Assembly: GCF_014306625.1 (NCBI RefSeq)
Contig: NZ_JACRYL010000005.1
Coordinates: forward strand, 99,132 to 163,131
DNA length: 64,000 nucleotides
Direction: 5' to 3'
Source of the DNA: Pedobacter fastidiosus
GTDB taxonomy: Bacteria > Bacteroidota > Bacteroidia > Sphingobacteriales > Sphingobacteriaceae
Under the pieces are notes generated by a model that was given only the letters and a program-made list of their open reading frames with translations, made no database searches and was not told where the DNA came from. The position numbers were made by a program, and so were the translations under genes. Shown piece by piece: positions 34,903 to 42,240 of this stretch (position 1 is its first letter; each line of letters begins with the position of its first letter).

Positions 34903-34995
34903 GTCATTCTGAGTTTGCGAAGAATCTGCAAGCGATGAAATGCAGAACCAAGATACTTCATCTAGGTTAGAGATTTCTTCGTGCCTCGCAGTGAC
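34903..34995. repeat. Chimeric hairpin-repeat fragment
   Basis: Starts GTCATTCTGAGTTTGCGAAG (34903) and ends AGATTTCTTCGTGCCTCGCA-GTGAC (34971-34995). The right part matches the 32221 family; the left belongs to a different core. It looks like a recombined copy. Confidence 0.45.
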
Positions 34996-35006
34996 TATTT
35001 TTTAAT

Positions 35007-36377
35007 CTACTCTTCATCCAAATACTTCAAATCAATCTGTTTTGTTGTTTTTGCGCCCAATTTCTTAATCTTCTCCGAAGTATTTGTTAAATTACCATAA
35101 CCAACTGATAACTTATTAATAGCCTTATCGTAAGCATCCTGCCCATTTTTTATGTGCTTGCCGATATTTTCCATGTCGGCCACGAAACCAACAAACTTAT
35201 CGTACATGGCACCGCTTAATCGGGCAATTTCCATTACATTTCTATTTTGCCTCTCCTGTTTCCACATGCTGGCAATGGTGCGTAGTGTAGCCAACAACGT
35301 CGATGGACTTACAATAACCACTCGCCTATCCCATGCGAAATTGAAAAGCTCAGCATCTTTTTGAACAGCAATACTGAAAGACGATTCTATTGGAACAAAC
35401 AACAAAACAAAATCTGGGGAATTGATTTTATATAAATCTTGATAATTTTTTGAGGAAAGCTCTTGAATGTGATTCTTAATCGACGCCAGATGCGCTTTTA
35501 CATAGCCTTCACGCTCTTCTTCTGTTTCGGCAGACACAGATCGTTCATAAGCGACCAAACTCACCTTAGCGTCAACAACAAGATGTTTATCATCTGGCAA
35601 ATCAATTACCACATCGGGTTGATACCGACCGCCTTCGGCGGATGTATGCGAGGCTTGAATGCGATACTCCTGATCCCGAACCAAACCCGATCGCTCCAAA
35701 ACTTTTTCCAAAATAACCTCTCCCCAATTTCCCTGCTTTTTATTGTCGCCTTTTAGTGCTCTCGTTAAGTTATTGGCATCTTCTTGAATCAGTTTGCTTT
35801 GGATCTGCAACTCAGAAATAACACCCTTTAAAATATTTCGTTCATCCGATTCGGCTTTATAAACCTTCTCTACTTTCTCTTCAAAAGCCTTGATATTTTC
35901 TTTTAACGGATTCAAAATCAGATCTAAATTTGTTCTATTCTGCTCCACAAATCTGCTCGATTTCTCTTCTAAAATTTTATTGGCAATCAGCTCGAAATCT
36001 TTATTCAATTTTTCCTGAGATTGCTCATAACTTATCTTTTGCTCTGCGAGTTTTTCCTTTTCGGCGATGTAAAAAGAACGCGTACTTTCCAATTCTCGAT
36101 TTGCATCCGCTAGGCGATCACGCTCGGCTTGTAACTCTTCTATTAAGCGTTGTTGTTCTTGCTTTAGTAAAACCGTAATGTGTTCTTTTTCTAGCGATAA
36201 CCCATTTGCCCGTTCATCTGCTTTTGCCAGATTAATTTTTAATGTTTCGTTTTCGGCTTTTGTTTTCTCGAAATCTTCAATAGATAATAAATTAATTGAT
36301 GATTGCGGTTTTTTGATAAATAAGAGCACTAAAAAAATTAAAACAACAACCAAAAGAACAATAGAGGCAATTTCCAT
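35007..36377 (-). CDS. rmuC: DNA recombination protein RmuC
   Basis: Membrane-anchored protein that limits inversions and recombination at short repeats. From the ATG at 36377 (456 residues) it has one N-terminal helix (IASIVLLVVVLIFLVLLFI), a long coiled coil (about 40-190) and the PD-(D/E)XK-like RmuC domain: GNWGEVILEKVLERSGL, RYQPDVVIDLPDDKHLVVDAKVSL (with the D-x-K pair) and VLLFVPIESSFSIAV. The longer frame starting at 36425 would put 16 extra residues before the usual anchor, so I reject it. Confidence 0.93.
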   Translation of the reverse strand: MEIASIVLLVVVLIFLVLLFIKKPQSSINLLSIEDFEKTKAENETLKINLAKADERANGLSLEKEHITVLLKQEQQRLIEELQAERDRLADANRELESTRSFYIAEKEKLAEQKISYEQSQEKLNKDFELIANKILEEKSSRFVEQNRTNLDLILNPLKENIKAFEEKVEKVYKAESDERNILKGVISELQIQSKLIQEDANNLTRALKGDNKKQGNWGEVILEKVLERSGLVRDQEYRIQASHTSAEGGRYQPDVVIDLPDDKHLVVDAKVSLVAYERSVSAETEEEREGYVKAHLASIKNHIQELSSKNYQDLYKINSPDFVLLFVPIESSFSIAVQKDAELFNFAWDRRVVIVSPSTLLATLRTIASMWKQERQNRNVMEIARLSGAMYDKFVGFVADMENIGKHIKNGQDAYDKAINKLSVGYGNLTNTSEKIKKLGAKTTKQIDLKYLDEE

Positions 36378-36460
36378 AATGATAAAAATTTTAGTAAAAA
36401 TCGAGATTATAAATAGATTTAGCAAATTTTATTGGTAAGAAAACTAATAAAATAAATCTA

Positions 36461-36468
36461 TAAATTTG
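36461..36468 (+). promoter_or_regulatory. -7 box of purU
   Basis: TAAATTTG matches TAnnTTTG; start near 36472, leader about 44 nt. No -33 box at the usual distance. Confidence 0.4.
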
Positions 36469-36515
36469 TGACTGATTATTATTTAATGTTTATAATTGAC
36501 TTTTAAATAATACAA

Positions 36516-37355
36516 ATGAACGAATTAACAATCCTCATATCCTGTCCAGATCAAGTTGGTTTGGTTACCAATATTACCCGAGTTTTGGCCTCGCATCAGT
36601 TAAATATTATCGCCATGCGAGAGTTTGTTGATGAAGCAAATAAAGCATTTTTTACACGGATTGCCTGTATCGGAACATTTGAGGAAACAGATAAGCTAAA
36701 ACAAAAACTTCTGGAGAATTTACCTAACGACGCCGAAGTAAATTTGATTACCCAAAAAGAAAAACAAATTGCAGTTTTGGTTACAAAGGAATACCATTGC
36801 CTAGCCGAAATTTTGATTAAAAATCAATTTAAAACCTTGGGGGCAAATGTTCAATGTGTAATTGGTAATTATGAGGAGCTTAGAGATTTTACCGAAAAAA
36901 TGGGAATTCCATATTTTCATGTTTCACATTTAGAAAAGGATAAGGCACAGTTTGAAGCTGAAGTAAAAAATATAATTGATCAGTTTGAGATTGATTATCT
37001 TGTTTTGGCCAAGTTTATGAGAATTCTATCTGCCGATTTTGTGAAAAGCTATTCGGGGAAAATTATAAACATTCACCACTCCTTTTTACCAGCATTTATT
37101 GGCGCAAACCCTTATAAACAAGCTTTTGAAAGAGGCGTAAAAATTATCGGCGCTACTGCACATTTTGTTACCGATAATTTGGATGAAGGACCAATTATTA
37201 CACAGCACACTACCCATGTAGATCATAATTTTGGAGTGAAGGAAATGGTTAGAGCGGGTAAGGAAGTTGAAAAAGCTGTTTTATTAGAAGCTTTGGAATT
37301 ACTTTTCGAAGATAGAATTTTTGTGAGTGGAAATAAAACCATTATTTTTAAATAA
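36516..37355 (+). CDS. purU: Formyltetrahydrofolate deformylase
   Basis: Hydrolyses 10-formyl-THF to THF and formate, supplying formate for purine synthesis and balancing one-carbon pools. 279 residues: an N-terminal ACT domain (ISCPDQVGLVTNITRVLAS, 8-26) for amino-acid control, then a formyltransferase-fold catalytic domain with LAKFMRILS, INIHHSFLPAF (Asn and His of the active site near 186-196) and AHFVTDNLDEGPIITQ (catalytic Asp). The last 24 bases, through the stop, recur as a direct repeat at 38980-39003, beyond a toxin module. Confidence 0.95.
   Translation: MNELTILISCPDQVGLVTNITRVLASHQLNIIAMREFVDEANKAFFTRIACIGTFEETDKLKQKLLENLPNDAEVNLITQKEKQIAVLVTKEYHCLAEILIKNQFKTLGANVQCVIGNYEELRDFTEKMGIPYFHVSHLEKDKAQFEAEVKNIIDQFEIDYLVLAKFMRILSADFVKSYSGKIINIHHSFLPAFIGANPYKQAFERGVKIIGATAHFVTDNLDEGPIITQHTTHVDHNFGVKEMVRAGKEVEKAVLLEALELLFEDRIFVSGNKTIIFK
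37332..37355 (+). repeat. 24-bp direct repeat, left copy (purU 3' end)
   Basis: Last seven codons and stop of purU (N-K-T-I-I-F-K-stop). 23 of 24 bases match the copy at 38980-39003. The single change is at a third codon position (ATT/ATC, both Ile). The pair brackets the HTH-Doc module as attachment-site duplications bracket an integrated element. Confidence 0.6.
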
Positions 37356-37379
37356 ATAATTAAAATTATATTTGAAAAT

Positions 37380-37415
37380 ATTATTAAAAAGAATGTTAAT
37401 ATGTTTTTTAATAAT
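37380..37415 (+). terminator. AT-rich hairpin after purU
   Basis: ATTATTAAAAA (37380-37390) pairs perfectly with TTTTTAATAAT (37405-37415); loop 14 nt. Almost no G-C pairs, so termination strength is doubtful. Confidence 0.35.
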
Positions 37416-37456
37416 TTTAACACCACCTAAAACACAGTAAATCAATAAGTTGTGAT

Positions 37457-37484
37457 ATGTTTACCTTATTTACGAGGTAAACAT
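37457..37484. promoter_or_regulatory. Palindromic operator of the HTH-Doc module
   Basis: Perfect 10-bp inverted repeat: ATGTTTACCT (37457-37466), 8-nt spacer, AGGTAAACAT (37475-37484). It ends 27 nt before the ATG of the HTH protein. A TATGTTTA (37456-37463), close to the -7 consensus, overlaps the left arm. Likely autoregulatory site; binding is inferred. Confidence 0.6.
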
Positions 37485-37511
37485 TTAAAGTTTTCCACAT
37501 TATTTTGAAAT

Positions 37512-38522
37512 ATGAAAGATTTAACAGTATCGGCTATAGACAGACAAAATATTCTAAATAACCAGAATGCAATTGAGAATATTCAAAATTATTTGGGGAT
37601 AATAGGAATGATGTTTGACGGAGAATATAGATTTACTAGACAACAAGTAGCTGAGTTTTATGGTATAGATAATTCAACGATTGACAGATATCTTTCTCAA
37701 AATGAGAATGAGTTAAAACACAATGGTTATACAAATTTGAAGGGAAAAGTACTTAAAGAATTTAAAGAGCAATTTAAATGGATGTTACAAGAGGGAGCAA
37801 AAGCACCTCAGCTAGCTGTATTTAACTTTCGTGCGTTTCTTAATTTAGGAATGTTATTAACTGAAAGTGAAAAAGCTAGAGCATTAAGAAGTACTATATT
37901 AGATATTGTAATAGATACTTTAAATAAGAAGCTTGGAGGATCAACCAAATATATAAATCAAAGAGATGAGGAGTTTTTGGTGGCAATTGCAAGAGAACCA
38001 GCATATAGAAAAGAATTTACTACATCTCTTAGTAACTATTTAGAGATGGGTAATTATAAGTATGCTGTTTACACAGACGCTATTTATAAGGTTATTTTTA
38101 AAGAAGATGCAAAGGAATATAGACAAATCTTGCAATTAGAAGAAAAGGAAAATCCTAGGGATACTATGTATTCTGAAATATTGAAACTAATAGCGTCATT
38201 CGAAATAGGGATAGCAGATGAAATGAAAAGAATGTTTGAAAAACTCAACAGAAAATTGATGCCGACTGAACTTGACGAATTAATTCTAGAATTTTCTCAG
38301 AAAAGATTTTGGATTCCACAAATTGAAGATGCTAGAAATAAAATGGCAAGTAGGGATTATGGTTTAAGAAATATTACCCATAAAAGATTAATTCCATACA
38401 TATCTTCTCTCGGAATAAATGATTATGAACGATTTTTGGATGATAAGAGTAAAGATTTATTAAATAGAATAATTGACAATCCTGAATTATTAGATGTTTT
38501 TAAAAGATTAAAGGATAGATAA
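37512..38522 (+). CDS. HTH DNA-binding protein, probable antitoxin partner of Doc
   Basis: 336 residues. The N-terminal region FTRQQVAEFYGIDNSTIDRYLSQNENEL (about 41-68) reads as a helix-turn-helix, like that of RhuM-type virulence proteins; the rest is helical and charged, with no recognised enzyme motif. Its TAA stop overlaps the ATG of the Doc toxin (TAATG), the usual antitoxin-toxin coupling, yet it is far larger than classical Phd antitoxins (about 73 residues). The perfect palindrome 27 nt upstream suits autorepression. The coding sequence looks AT-richer than purU before it (by eye), consistent with acquisition. The antitoxin role is inference from layout. Confidence 0.65.
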   Translation: MKDLTVSAIDRQNILNNQNAIENIQNYLGIIGMMFDGEYRFTRQQVAEFYGIDNSTIDRYLSQNENELKHNGYTNLKGKVLKEFKEQFKWMLQEGAKAPQLAVFNFRAFLNLGMLLTESEKARALRSTILDIVIDTLNKKLGGSTKYINQRDEEFLVAIAREPAYRKEFTTSLSNYLEMGNYKYAVYTDAIYKVIFKEDAKEYRQILQLEEKENPRDTMYSEILKLIASFEIGIADEMKRMFEKLNRKLMPTELDELILEFSQKRFWIPQIEDARNKMASRDYGLRNITHKRLIPYISSLGINDYERFLDDKSKDLLNRIIDNPELLDVFKRLKDR

Positions 38523-38953
38523 TGTCATTTTCATATTTTGATACACATCACGCAATTTTAGTCCATGATGAAATTATAAATAATTCTGGTGGAATGCTAG
38601 GAATTTTAAATCAAGGACTTTTAGAAAGTGTTTTAGAGCACATAAAAAATGATTTTTATTATCCAAATATGGAAGATAAAATTACACATCTCTTTTTCTC
38701 TATTAATAAAAACCATAGTTTTCATGATGGAAACAAAAGAGCATCCATAGCGTTATCCGCATACTTTCTTATAATAAACGATTGTAGTTTAAAAGTTCAA
38801 AGATTTATAAGGGAAATGGAAAATGTAGCAGTTGATGTCGCAGATAACAGAATAGGTAGGGATTTATTGTATGAAATTATTACCTCTATAATTTACGAAA
38901 ATGATTTTAGTGAAGAAATAAAACTTAAAGTCATTTATTCTAAAGGATTATAG
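38522..38953 (+). CDS. Fic/Doc family toxin (death-on-curing)
   Basis: 143 residues. HSFHDGNKRAS (residues 65-75) is the Doc version of the Fic core, HxFx(D/N)GNKR, with the invariant His65, Phe67, Asp69, Asn71, Lys72 and Arg73. LGILNQGLLESVLEH near 28 and ITHLFFSINKNHSFHDG match the helices before it. Classical Doc phosphorylates elongation factor Tu; other Fic proteins add AMP. The core lacks the last Fic arginine, as Doc does, which favours the kinase-type activity. Translationally coupled to the HTH protein. All catalytic residues are intact, so it should be active. Confidence 0.88.
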   Translation: MSFSYFDTHHAILVHDEIINNSGGMLGILNQGLLESVLEHIKNDFYYPNMEDKITHLFFSINKNHSFHDGNKRASIALSAYFLIINDCSLKVQRFIREMENVAVDVADNRIGRDLLYEIITSIIYENDFSEEIKLKVIYSKGL

Positions 38954-38979
38954 TTTATAACATCTACTTATTTTAGTTG

Positions 38980-39003
38980 AATAAAACCATTATCTTTAAA
39001 TAA
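38980..39003 (+). repeat. 24-bp direct repeat, right copy
   Basis: 23 of 24 bases equal the purU 3' end at 37332-37355, including the stop codon; 1648 bp apart. It lies 27 nt after the Doc stop codon and 20 nt before the next gene. Confidence 0.6.
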
Positions 39004-39023
39004 CACTCAATTCTTCCCTGATT

Positions 39024-39854
39024 ATGAAATGGCTTCTTGCTTTGCTGTTGCTTTGTTTTTTCGGAGCAAAAGCCCAAACAGATTTTAAATTCGATAAAAG
39101 ATTATTGGATTGCGAAGATAAATGGGTTATAATTCCTACAAATCAGGATAGCATCTTTGTTTATGGCTTCGTGTATTTGGATAATTTTGCAGGATTGACA
39201 TTTAAATCAAACGGAATTTTCTCCATTAAAAACAACACTTATCAGCCAAGAAGGGCTAAAGAATTTAAATACAGAATTTTACCTACAAAAGATTTAGCTG
39301 CATTGGTTCCACAAGCAAGATTTGGCGAGTTGAATATTATAGGAAACCCTGAATGGCTATCTTTTTTTAAAAATAAAAATCAATCTACAGATCGTCTTTT
39401 TAGATTGGCATCTACTTATAATTTATGGGGAGAATTTGAAAAGGCTTTAGAATTTTTACAGAAAGTAAGCTTCAGAGATGATCAATATCCAGGGCTTTAT
39501 ATTGAAAGAACGAATGCAGAAAATCAACTGCTAATGAAGAAATTAGGCAAGTCTACAAGACCAATTTCTTTTGTTTCTGATAGATATTGTGATTATTATA
39601 AACAGACTGTATTCGATAAAACAAATGCAGGGCGATTAAAGGAAGCAGAAGAAACCTATTACGAAGCACTTCCAGGCTGTCCAAATGAAGCCTACAAAGC
39701 CGAAATGGCTTACTACATTTTATTTCAATATTATAAAATTAAGAACAACGAGAAATTTAAAAACTGGGAGATGGAATTAAATCGTTGGATTTTGACGAGT
39801 AATGATTTGTCTATTAAGGCAGATAAGATGAAAATAGAGATGAATAAACTATAA
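39024..39854 (+). CDS. Secreted protein of unknown function, TPR-like helices
   Basis: 276 residues with a Sec signal peptide (MKWLLALLLLCFFGAKAQ). Residues 20-100 look beta-rich, with VIIPTNQDSIFVYGFVYLDN. The middle and C-terminal parts contain helix pairs resembling degenerate TPR units (ASTYNLWGEFEKALEFLQKV; TNAGRLKEAEETYYEALPGCP). No family was recognised. Its stop overlaps the convergent oxidoreductase gene by 6 bases. If the 24-bp repeat marks an insertion, this gene was once closer to purU. Confidence 0.6.
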   Translation: MKWLLALLLLCFFGAKAQTDFKFDKRLLDCEDKWVIIPTNQDSIFVYGFVYLDNFAGLTFKSNGIFSIKNNTYQPRRAKEFKYRILPTKDLAALVPQARFGELNIIGNPEWLSFFKNKNQSTDRLFRLASTYNLWGEFEKALEFLQKVSFRDDQYPGLYIERTNAENQLLMKKLGKSTRPISFVSDRYCDYYKQTVFDKTNAGRLKEAEETYYEALPGCPNEAYKAEMAYYILFQYYKIKNNEKFKNWEMELNRWILTSNDLSIKADKMKIEMNKL

Positions 39855-40985
39855 GCTCTTTAAAACCATTTCTGCCACATCTTCTCCAGTTTGCGAGCCG
39901 ATGGCAATCCCCATTCCATTGCATCTGGTCGCACAGAAAACATTAGACTTAACTTCTTGAATTAAAGGCTCCAGATCTTTGCCAAAAGCCATAATCCCAC
40001 TCCACCGTTGCTCTATTTCAAACGCTACGTTAGGTAAAATTACCTGTTTTAAAAGGTTTTCTAATGCCTGTTGAACAACTTCGGTCTGTCCGAATTCTGT
40101 GGTGGTTTCTGTATCAAAATCAATATTTCTACCTCCACCAAGCAAAATGCGATCGTTTATATTTCTGAAATAATAATAGCCTTTATCATAGTGAAAAGTT
40201 CCTTTCACTTTTAGGTTCTTAATGGGAGCGGTAATTAAAACTTGACCTCGGCCAGGGGTAATATCCAAATCTGGCAAAAGTGAATTTACAAATGCGTTTG
40301 TGGCAACAATAAGTTTTTTAGAATGAAAATTTCCTTTCTTAGTGATCAACTCCGCCCCATTTCCCTTTTCCTCTATGCGGTCTACCTCACAATTATTGAA
40401 CACAATAATTCCCAGTTGCTGAGCGTATTGTAACAATGCAAACATCATTTTTCCAGTATCAATTTGTGCTTCGTATTGATTTACAATTAGATTTTCGACC
40501 TCATTAAAACCAAATGATTCTATTTTTTGGTTGCACAAACTAAAAGCATCAGCGCCAACAATATTCCGAATAAGCTGATTAAAATGTTCAATTTTGGATA
40601 CACACTGTTCAGCAAGTGGTTGCTCCTCTTTTTTAAATAATTCGTAGCCACCTAAGCATTGATAATCAACGGTCTTATCGCCGAGTAAATTGCGCAACTT
40701 GAGTAATCCTTTCCACCGCCTTTCAATAAGTTTAGCTAAGCCATTTGTACCCGTTATTTTTTCTTGCTCTATTAACTCAGAAACACTTCCAAAGCATGCA
40801 AAACCTGCATTTTTTGTGCTTGCACCTGTTGGGAGAAACCCACGCTCTAAAACAGCAATGCTTAAGCTTGGAACGGAATTTTTTAAATGAATTGCGGCAT
40901 TTAAACCCACTATACCACTGCCAATAATAATTACATCGTAGTTAAAAAAGGATGTTTTCTCCCAGTAAGAAAGTGCATTTGCCAT
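39849..40985 (-). CDS. FAD-dependent amino-acid oxidase-like protein (DadA/DAO family)
   Basis: 378 residues. The N-terminal Rossmann motif is VIIIGSGIVGLNAAIHL, followed by VLERGFLPTGASTKNAGFACFG, the flavin-contact segment of DAO/DadA proteins. The C-terminal part holds RWSGIMAFGKDLEPLIQ and FCATRCNGMGIAIGSQTG, the second flavin-binding block. No membrane or export signal. Substrate could be a D-amino acid, glycine or sarcosine; the sequence alone does not decide. Convergent with the secreted unknown gene. Confidence 0.85.
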   Translation of the reverse strand: MANALSYWEKTSFFNYDVIIIGSGIVGLNAAIHLKNSVPSLSIAVLERGFLPTGASTKNAGFACFGSVSELIEQEKITGTNGLAKLIERRWKGLLKLRNLLGDKTVDYQCLGGYELFKKEEQPLAEQCVSKIEHFNQLIRNIVGADAFSLCNQKIESFGFNEVENLIVNQYEAQIDTGKMMFALLQYAQQLGIIVFNNCEVDRIEEKGNGAELITKKGNFHSKKLIVATNAFVNSLLPDLDITPGRGQVLITAPIKNLKVKGTFHYDKGYYYFRNINDRILLGGGRNIDFDTETTTEFGQTEVVQQALENLLKQVILPNVAFEIEQRWSGIMAFGKDLEPLIQEVKSNVFCATRCNGMGIAIGSQTGEDVAEMVLKSL

Positions 40986-41069
40986 ACCATAAAAGTAGTA
41001 TATTTTTCAAATCAAATAATATGGGAACGCTTTTTGATATATCGGTAAACGAAAAACATACACAAGAAA

Positions 41070-41765
41070 ATGGGAGTTTATTTAATTATAATCGTCCCGG
41101 TATTAGTGCTGAGCATGTTTGTACAGTGGCGTTTCAGAAACAAATTTTCTAAATACGCAGAAATGCAACTTAGCTCCGGACTATCGGGCAAGGAGGTAGC
41201 TGAAAGAATGCTACATGATAACGGAATCTACGACGTGAAAGTAATGAGTACGGAAGGACAACTCACAGATCATTACAATCCATCAGATAGAACCGTAAAT
41301 TTAAGTACAGATGTTTATTATAGCCGAAGCGTAGCAGCGGCCGCGGTAGCCGCACATGAATGTGGCCACGCGGTACAACACGCTAAATCTTACACTTGGC
41401 TTAACTTAAGGAGCACAATGGTTCCAGTAGTAAGCATCTCCTCAAATTTATTGCAGTGGGTATTATTACTCGGTGTAATGTTGCTGGTTTTTTCTGTAAC
41501 ACCAATCGTTTTAGCAATCGGCGTAGTTGGTTTAGCACTGGTAACGGTGTTTAGTATAATTACACTTCCTGTTGAGTTTGATGCTAGTAATAGAGCATTA
41601 GCATGGTTAAAAAACAATAGTGGCGTAATGCAAACCCAAGAAGAAAATGCACAAGCAAAAGATGCCCTTTGGTGGGCCGCAATGACGTACGTTGTTGCCG
41701 CTGTTGGAGCTTTGGCAAACTTACTTTATTATGCATCGATGCTTTTTGGAAGAGACAGGGACTAA
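41070..41765 (+). CDS. Membrane zinc metallopeptidase (Zn_peptidase_2, YugP-like)
   Basis: 231 residues. An N-terminal helix (VYLIIIVPVLVLSMFVQW) is followed by LSGKEVAERMLHDNGIYDVKV and the zinc site AAHECGHAVQHA (HExxH at 96-100) on the cytoplasmic or membrane face. Two hydrophobic helices (about 110-165) and a last one near 205-225 follow. DHYNPSDRTVNLS is a strong family block before the active site. Substrates of this family are unknown. A good terminator follows 24 nt after the stop. Confidence 0.9.
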   Translation: MGVYLIIIVPVLVLSMFVQWRFRNKFSKYAEMQLSSGLSGKEVAERMLHDNGIYDVKVMSTEGQLTDHYNPSDRTVNLSTDVYYSRSVAAAAVAAHECGHAVQHAKSYTWLNLRSTMVPVVSISSNLLQWVLLLGVMLLVFSVTPIVLAIGVVGLALVTVFSIITLPVEFDASNRALAWLKNNSGVMQTQEENAQAKDALWWAAMTYVVAAVGALANLLYYASMLFGRDRD

Positions 41766-41789
41766 TATACATCTACCTATAAAAAATAC

Positions 41790-41819
41790 AGCGGTTAGGA
41801 TAAGTTCCTAGCCGCTTTT
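41790..41819 (+). terminator. Rho-independent terminator after the zinc peptidase
   Basis: AGCGGTTAGGA (41790-41800), 5-nt loop, TCCTAGCCGCT (41806-41816), one G-T pair, followed by TTTG TGTTTT. Confidence 0.7.
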
Positions 41820-41830
41820 GTGTTTTAAGC

Positions 41831-41838
41831 TATTTTTG
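41831..41838 (+). promoter_or_regulatory. Possible -7 box of the GrpE-like/Hsp70 pair
   Basis: TATTTTTG matches TAnnTTTG just after the terminator. It would give a leader of about 100 nt before the ATG at 41942. Confidence 0.3.
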
Positions 41839-41941
41839 GCTATTGAGACTTAAATCTCAACAAATTTTTAAATTTATCTTTCAAATTATAAGTAACAAAC
41901 TATATTAGTCAAACCAAGTTAATGCAACTCAAAATGCTTAC

Positions 41942-42235
41942 ATGAAAGATATTATTACCCAGATTTTCGAAATTGAAAACAAAATAAAGCCTGAAGACTT
42001 TGCCACGTTTAAACGTAATTTTCAAAGAATTTATCACGAGCTAGAGCAAGAAGGATTTATTGTGGTTAACCCAAAAGATCAGCCTTATGATGAACGAGAC
42101 GCATCAATTGAGGCCAATATTTTAAATGAAAACGGAAGTAATTTAAAAATCACTAAAGTTTTAAAACCAACCATCTACAAAAACGAAGGTGGAAATCGAA
42201 TCTTGATTCAGAAAGCAGTTGTAATTGTAGAATAA
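41942..42235 (+). CDS. Short GrpE-like protein (possible nucleotide exchange factor)
   Basis: 97 residues. The C-terminal 60 resemble the beta-rich head of GrpE: GFIVVNPKDQPYDERDASIE parallels the GV-x-G-x-x-FDPxxHxAv block, and VLKPTIYKNEGGNRILIQKAV parallels VLxxGYxxxgRxiRxAxV. The long N-terminal dimer helix of true GrpE is almost absent (about 35 residues). It sits 5 nt before an Hsp70 gene, so it probably serves that chaperone specifically. The resemblance is by eye and moderate; a profile search or structure model would settle it. Confidence 0.55.
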   Translation: MKDIITQIFEIENKIKPEDFATFKRNFQRIYHELEQEGFIVVNPKDQPYDERDASIEANILNENGSNLKITKVLKPTIYKNEGGNRILIQKAVVIVE

Positions 42236-42240
42236 TAGGG

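Noticed and set aside
36378..36425. Longer RmuC start at 36425
   Set aside because: It adds a second hydrophobic run before the usual membrane anchor; the ATG at 36377 matches family architecture.
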